Assembly (NCBI GenBank): GCA_037903355.1
Contig: JBAJFE010000005.1
Span: 2,418,001 to 2,482,000 of the forward strand
DNA length: 64,000 nt
DNA from: Trichuris trichiura
Taxonomy: Eukaryota; Nematoda; Enoplea; Trichinellida; Trichuridae
Direction: 5' to 3'
In this document: piece after piece, positions 59,398-64,000 of the stretch
Layout of the letters: every line of letters begins with the position of its first letter
How positions within the stretch are numbered: position 1 is the stretch's first letter
Notes under the pieces: model-generated
Database searches by the model: none
What the model was told of the DNA's origin: nothing
What the model saw: only the letters and a program-made list of their open reading frames with translations
Program-made: the position numbers and the translations under genes

Positions 59398-62300
59398 TCA
59401 TTCCCACATCCAGAAAGCGATGCCTGCCCAAGTGTAATTGTAAGTGCCGCCCGATTTCAAAAGTTTTATCGCCTCTTCGCTTCGTTGCAAATGAATAGGT
59501 CCTTTGGGCGAGTTGAATACGTAGACAGGCACGTTGGCTTCGCAGATGTTTTCTCCTTTTACCGCGTAGCCAATGATGCCAACATCCTTGTATCCCGTCA
59601 GTGGTTGCGTTCTTTGCGGACGTATTTCGTAAAAGTTGAAGTTCGAATCTTGATTGTGGTAGCGGTGTATAGGCATTAAGTGGGGGCACTTTGCCGTAGG
59701 CATCACTGCTACTTTACCGATTATACCATACTCGGTCATTCCTGGCATTCCGCTGAGCATGGCATTTTCCGTTGGGTCGGTTACTAGCATGTTTTTCATA
59801 GTGGGTTGATGCCAGAATCTGAACAACCTGTTCATTTTGTCTAAGAGCATTCCGATTAGGCGCTTTCATTAACAGGGCGCAAATTCAAAAATAGCTTTTC
59901 AAAAAGAATAGGATATAAACTTTGTAGCTTACCAGGTCTTTGAGAGCATTGGACATTTTCGCCCGACGGTGTTGGTATAAGTTCGTACCCGGAATCATCG
60001 TTGCCTGTGAGCGTCAGTATGCATGAACAGGGTGACATTTTTTCCTATTCCTACTTACAGCAAAGATTGTAAGAGTTGCAAGTTGGTTTGTATTGGCTGC
60101 ATTGGGTGCATTGTCCCATGGGTAACTGTATGTAGGGAGGGTTAAATTGTTCTTGTCTGAAAGCGTATCGTTCACAGCTTAAAGTCAATAGATTTAATCC
60201 TCTAATTCCCGTCCACATGCAAAAATATGCTTCGCTTTGTCGTAATAGTGGTATATCCGTAACATATCGCTTGCGAGCTTCCCAAACGAATAACAATACT
60301 GTTATATCTTATTTTATAAAATAGTTTATTCGCCTTGTCTCATAACGTAATCAGCGTTCTATTTCTTCTTTGTGAAGCTTCTGTCGTCACGTGACGTCAT
60401 TATATTTTCGTATTTCCTGCGCACAGAAGTTGAAAAAGCGTACGGTATTTTGAGAGCCACTTCAGCAACCAAGGCTATTTTATAGCGCTGACGGTTAAAA
60501 TCCCGAATGGGTTGTAAACGCACTGTAAAGTTTAGCCTTGCAGCATTTGACCCTAACTCATTTTATGATAAATGTTAAAATTTCAAAAATTTGATACCAA
60601 CGCTTTGCCATGTTCGACTGGCACTGTTTTCAATTCCTTAACGCTCTCTTAAAATTGTATATGTCATCTATATAGCTTGACTGAAGCGAAGATTAACCCA
60701 GCGCGCTCCTGCGAAAAACGCTTAAGTATTAATCATAGTTGCTAAGTTGCTTTCTTGCCCGAAGAACACTGGCTGACGTTTGTTGCTATCGCAGACAGAA
60801 CATGCTTACTTGTAGCTGTAGGCGCATACGACAACGGTTTCATTTCCGCAAATGGCTCTGCCGCATCCCATCTCATGCGCTTCATGCCAGAATACCTGCA
60901 AAAGGCTTGTTTTGCGAATTGGCTTGCTATACATTTCTGTAACGCGAAAATAGCTAAGCATTTCGTAATTTGATGCTCAAGTACAAGTAACAACAGATTA
61001 CAATTCAAATGATGGAACGGCGTTGGGTTAGCGCTTTGCCCACCGAGCTGCCAGCTGACCATAATTGAGCGTTTCAGTTGTTTATCAAGGCAATTAGTTA
61101 TTTGTTCCACGTTAGGTTCGTTTTCGACTTTGCGTAGTGTACAGTGGAATGATACCTGTTTGTGGAGGTTACACTGTTCATGTGCGGCGCAGTCTTCGTT
61201 TTCGCCAGGAGTGTAGAAGAGTTCGTCGTACGCCGTTGCCATTTCCGTAAATTCCTTCACTCCATAAGCACTTTTTGGCAGTCGCAGATATGCCACTCCG
61301 TAGTTCGTGTCGTTAGGTATAGCTCGGATGCACTTTTCGGCAGCTGTCTGCGCGTACTTTACCATGTAATCGTTCGTGCTTAGCTGAAAAAAAGTTGAAG
61401 GCCCCTTTGCTTACGTTCAGCGTAGAGAATATTGTCAGGTATCGGCGGTTTTTTAAAATAAATAATTGTACATACGGTATGCGAACAGAGTAAGTAGGTA
61501 ATAATAGCAAATGCTTTTTATGTTGGCATTCCATTTTTTTAATAATCGCGTTTACTTATGGTTTGGCTATTAAAAAATTTTAAGATTTTGAGCAGTCAGC
61601 ATTGCGGGCACTAATAATCTCAGGGATTTCGTCTCCATGCTTAACAATTGCTTTAGCCGCGTAGACAATGCCTGAACAAAATCTTTTGCCGTTTCGTTGC
61701 TCCCAAAACGGACGCCGTCTCTCAGTCGGCGTTTATTTGCTATCAAAATTCTTTCAGCTCTTTTGATCGTTTAAGGTCTTTTACGAATAACACTGCCGAA
61801 TTAATTTTGTATTTCTTTGTATGCCAGCATGTTGTTTATTTTTTTTATTTCAGCTTTTATGCACAACTTTGTGGTTGGCTGCAATGGACATTGGTTGCAT
61901 AACATGTGAAAAACCTCCGAACATCCTCGGCAGTATGCGACAAGTGAATGGGCTATCGAACTGTTTTTTCGTTTCTACAGGATGCTAAGAGAAAGGAGGA
62001 ACGACGGTAAGTTTTGAAATAACCTTATTGTCGGGGCATGATTTCAATAGACTTAGGCTCGGTTGTTGTCTTCAACCTATTGAAAGCTGCTGCGCACACA
62101 AAAATGACGGTAAGTAAATTTTTGCTGTTATGTTGTTTCGAAAATTCGCTAGCACATCTGTAAGCAATAAGCGATTCTGTATATTCTTCTCACATCTGCG
62201 GCCGGGAAAAAAATACAAAATCGCTTATTACTTACGCTTATTAGATTTCCACGCGATCGTTACTGCTTCATTCGTACTATTTGACGACCCTCACGGAAGG

Positions 62301-62777
62301 CAAGCGAAGCAGTAATCGGCTGTTTCTTAAAGACTGTTTTCTAAAAAACTTTTTTGCGGAATTTCGAACCTGTTTTTTAATTAACACTTATAGCGTAAAT
62401 GTTAATTAAAAAATGGGTTGGAAATTCCGCAAAAAAAAATTTTAGAAGAAAAAGAGAAAAGACTTTTTTGAGACAACCGAAAAACTCGAATCAGTCTGTA
62501 AAAGGCGCCTGGCGCCTGCCATTGTCAACGAAAAGAAGGGTACATACGCACCAGACACTCCATGTTAATATGGTTTACTCGACTTCCCCTGGCCATGTTG
62601 TGCAATATGCGCATTGTGACTTGGTCGCGTCGGTGAAACGGTTTTGGTATTCCTTTGCAAAAAATGGCTTTGTTTTTGGCCATTGACAACGTCAAGTAGA
62701 GACAAGTTATTACCTGTCTCAGCCAGAACGTTTCCAGTAAGGCATATTGCAGCGCAGACAACACTGAGCAGCCACAT
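59398..62777 (-). CDS. Secreted CAP/SCP-family protein with C-terminal DUF5648-like domain
   Basis: Exons 62714-62777, 62552-62652, 61156-61383, 60810-60895, 60059-60156, 59933-60004, 59398-59840 give 363 residues. Signal peptide MWLLSVVCAAICLTGNVLA; CAP domain (about 25-165) with DYMVKYAQTAAEKC, GENEDC, HKQVFWHEAHEMGCG and NETVVVCAYSYK; then a CRISP-like Cys hinge (GQCTQCSQYKPTCNSYNLCC). The last 145 residues (217-363) hold three repeats starting LFRFW, MPIHRYHN and VPVYVFN with YGIIGKV, GIIGYAV and AGIAFWMW, as in DUF5648-type repeats found in some secreted proteins. The protein is likely secreted; CAP proteins of parasitic worms are common secretions and some modulate hosts, but the role here is unknown. 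The exon 61156-61383 also reads on into a false 207-codon frame. Confidence 0.88.
61384..62551 (-). other. Large intron of the CAP gene
   Basis: About 1.2 kb between GTGCGT and TTTCAG (minus strand). It holds the fold-back at 62340-62447 and no exon I can support; short plus-strand frames with splice-like sites near 61860-62010 are unassigned. Confidence 0.6.
62340..62447. mobile_element. Fold-back element with TTTTTTGCGGAAT arms
   Basis: The left arm 62340-62388 and right arm 62397-62447 are inverse copies: CTAAAAAACTTTTTTGCGGAA against TTCCGC followed by A-run and TTTTAG, and TTTTTTAATTAACA at the loop against its inverse. The loop is under 10 bp. Confidence 0.75.
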
Positions 62778-63514
62778 GGTTTCGCTTCGATTTTTTTTCA
62801 AATCATTGCTCTTTATAAGCATTCATTAATTTACTTACAACAGGTGAAAGCAAGAGCATAGTATGTAAAATTGCGTACGAATTCGCTTTTAGGTGTTGCT
62901 TAGCGTAACAGCTATCCGCGCGGCGTGAAATTTCGTTGCGGTCTATTGCAATGACGCGATTGGCACATTGTTTAAATTATAAATTTGCTCTTCAGTAAAG
63001 AAGCACAGTATTCCTATGCCAGCTTACGACAACCGAAAGTATAAATAAGCGACGCTGGGCAAGCACAATTAGTGTAGGCGAAACTATGACGACGACGCTA
63101 CGCTGAAAAAGAATGCTCACATGTAAATTAACGAGTTTTAAGGCGGTATGTTCTTTCTTGTTACCCTGCATGGCTGAAAAAATATTTCAATACGCGTAAT
63201 CCGTATAATGGACTAGACTAAGTAAAATTAGAAGCCTAAATTGAGTGTAGCATTGCAGCGGACATGGTCGCTTTGAAACTGATATTTATCCATATTATTT
63301 TTCGACCAGTCCGTCAGATGACGTCACGCAATGAATATTTTCCATCAATACATACGTGTGTCCGTTTGCTATTTGCGCATGCACAGTGCATTACTGTCAG
63401 TGAAATAGCCTCACGTCCCTTATGTTTACACGCTCGTTATGCTCATAGTCTTGCAGGGCTGTAAAGGACTATTAGACAGCATTCTTACTTCTGCATAATG
63501 TAAGTGCCATAGTT
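62778..63514. other. Upstream region of the CAP gene
   Basis: Promoter side of the CAP gene. A longer in-frame Met exists at 62822 but gives a basic extension before the signal peptide, so Met 62777 is preferred. No other gene is supported. Confidence 0.4.
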
Positions 63515-63697
63515 TTGAATATTAAACAACTAACGCGTCCATTAGTCCAAAAAACTACGCTTAATATTCAAGCGTCACCTCAGCCATTTGCTGGAGCTTT
63601 TTTAGTTCGTGATCAAGGCTTTCCTCGTTTCCCAATGGGACCAAAGCCGAGCTATGTTTCGTTAGAGTATGCAAAACCTCGTTATAATTGGTCTTAA
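63515..63697 (+). CDS. Possible terminal exon of an unknown gene
   Basis: A 60-codon frame follows an acceptor-like CCATAG and has protein-like composition: PQPFAGAFLVRDQGFPRFP, MGPKPSYVSLEYAKPRYNWS, stop. No ATG starts it, so it would be the last exon of a gene whose 5' part I could not find. Family not recognised; may be chance. Confidence 0.25.
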   Translation: MNIKQLTRPLVQKTTLNIQASPQPFAGAFLVRDQGFPRFPMGPKPSYVSLEYAKPRYNWS

Positions 63698-64000
63698 AGA
63701 ATAAGGTGCATCCTGCAGCGTCTATTACTTGGCTAATTGCAGTAAAAGCATCTAGTTTGGATATTGCGACATAGAATGGGGGAAAATTCAGTCTTTACTC
63801 GTCCATTTCTGCCATTCTACCGTTGGTCTTTTGTGACGCTCATGTTCAAACACCTTTTGGCGCCTCTCCTCTCCACCAGTCGGAAAGGCATATTCGCAGT
63901 TATTTGTTGGCTGCACCTAAGCCCAAACCCTAACGTAAGGCTTGTGCTTAAGCTGCGTCATTAGCGAGCTAATGATTAGCAGGCTGGCCTGTTGAGGAGG
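63698..64000. other. Right end of the window
   Basis: Open frames of up to 66 codons occur on the plus strand, without similarity. No feature supported. Confidence 0.35.

Noticed and set aside
60742..61365. A 207-codon minus-strand frame through the CAP gene
   Set aside because: Only the first 76 codons (61156-61383) are CAP-like in this frame. The conserved GCG...CxY segment at 60810-60895 reads in another frame and is joined by a proper intron, so the rest is read-through of an intron.
1..64000. tRNA, rRNA, CRISPR, prophage or viral genes
   Set aside because: No cloverleaf-like or rRNA blocks, no regular spaced repeats and no viral domains were seen. The many palindromes are fold-back elements in a eukaryotic genome, not terminators.

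Overview
This is a piece of an animal nuclear genome, most likely a nematode of clade I (Trichuris/Trichinella side). All genes are split into many small exons. The introns are mostly 45-65 bp with GT-AG ends, plus a few of 1-3 kb. The gene set is metazoan: SOS, a RhoU-like GTPase, thyrostimulin beta, KIF26/VAB-8, a UNC-42/Prop1-type homeobox, FRMD8, TBCB, CCDC97, glutaminyl cyclase, CDC6 and a CAP/SCP secreted protein. UNC-42, VAB-8 and CHW-1 are the closest matches I know for three of them, which favours nematode. The genus is inference. Base composition is moderate (roughly low-to-mid forties % GC by eye).

Layout. 320-10319 (-): son of sevenless, 22 exons rebuilt, with the last three introns before the Pro-rich tail widely spaced. 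12711-17103 (-): CHW-1/RhoU-like GTPase, 3 exons with one 3.2 kb intron. 22054-23503 (-): two tandem thyrostimulin-beta (GPB5)-like cystine-knot hormone genes. 23504-34719: a gene-poor stretch with (TA)n, pogo-like MITEs and a fold-back element. 34720-41457 (+): VAB-8/KIF26 kinesin-like protein. 43985-45957 (-): UNC-42-like homeobox. 46620-51027 (-): FRMD8-like FERM protein, whose 2.75 kb intron holds a striking alternation of (AAT)n arrays and long palindromes. 52593-64000 is gene-dense: TBCB (+), CCDC97 (-), a possible small gene (+), glutaminyl cyclase (-), CDC6 (+), a small gene (+), and a secreted CAP protein with an unusual C-terminal domain (-).

How genes relate. SOS ends in several PxxP motifs suited to an SH3 adaptor (GRB2/SEM-5) and carries the DH-PH-REM-CDC25 chain for Ras. 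The RhoU-like GTPase, the kinesin-like protein and the homeobox gene all belong to families with neuronal or guidance roles, but their nearness looks like chance. TBCB and CCDC97 are tail-to-tail 21 bp apart. Glutaminyl cyclase and CDC6 are head-to-head with about 0.4 kb between them. No operon, tRNA, rRNA, CRISPR or viral gene was recognised.

Exon joins were chosen by matching phase, GT-AG ends and protein similarity recalled from known families. No alignment or RNA evidence was available.
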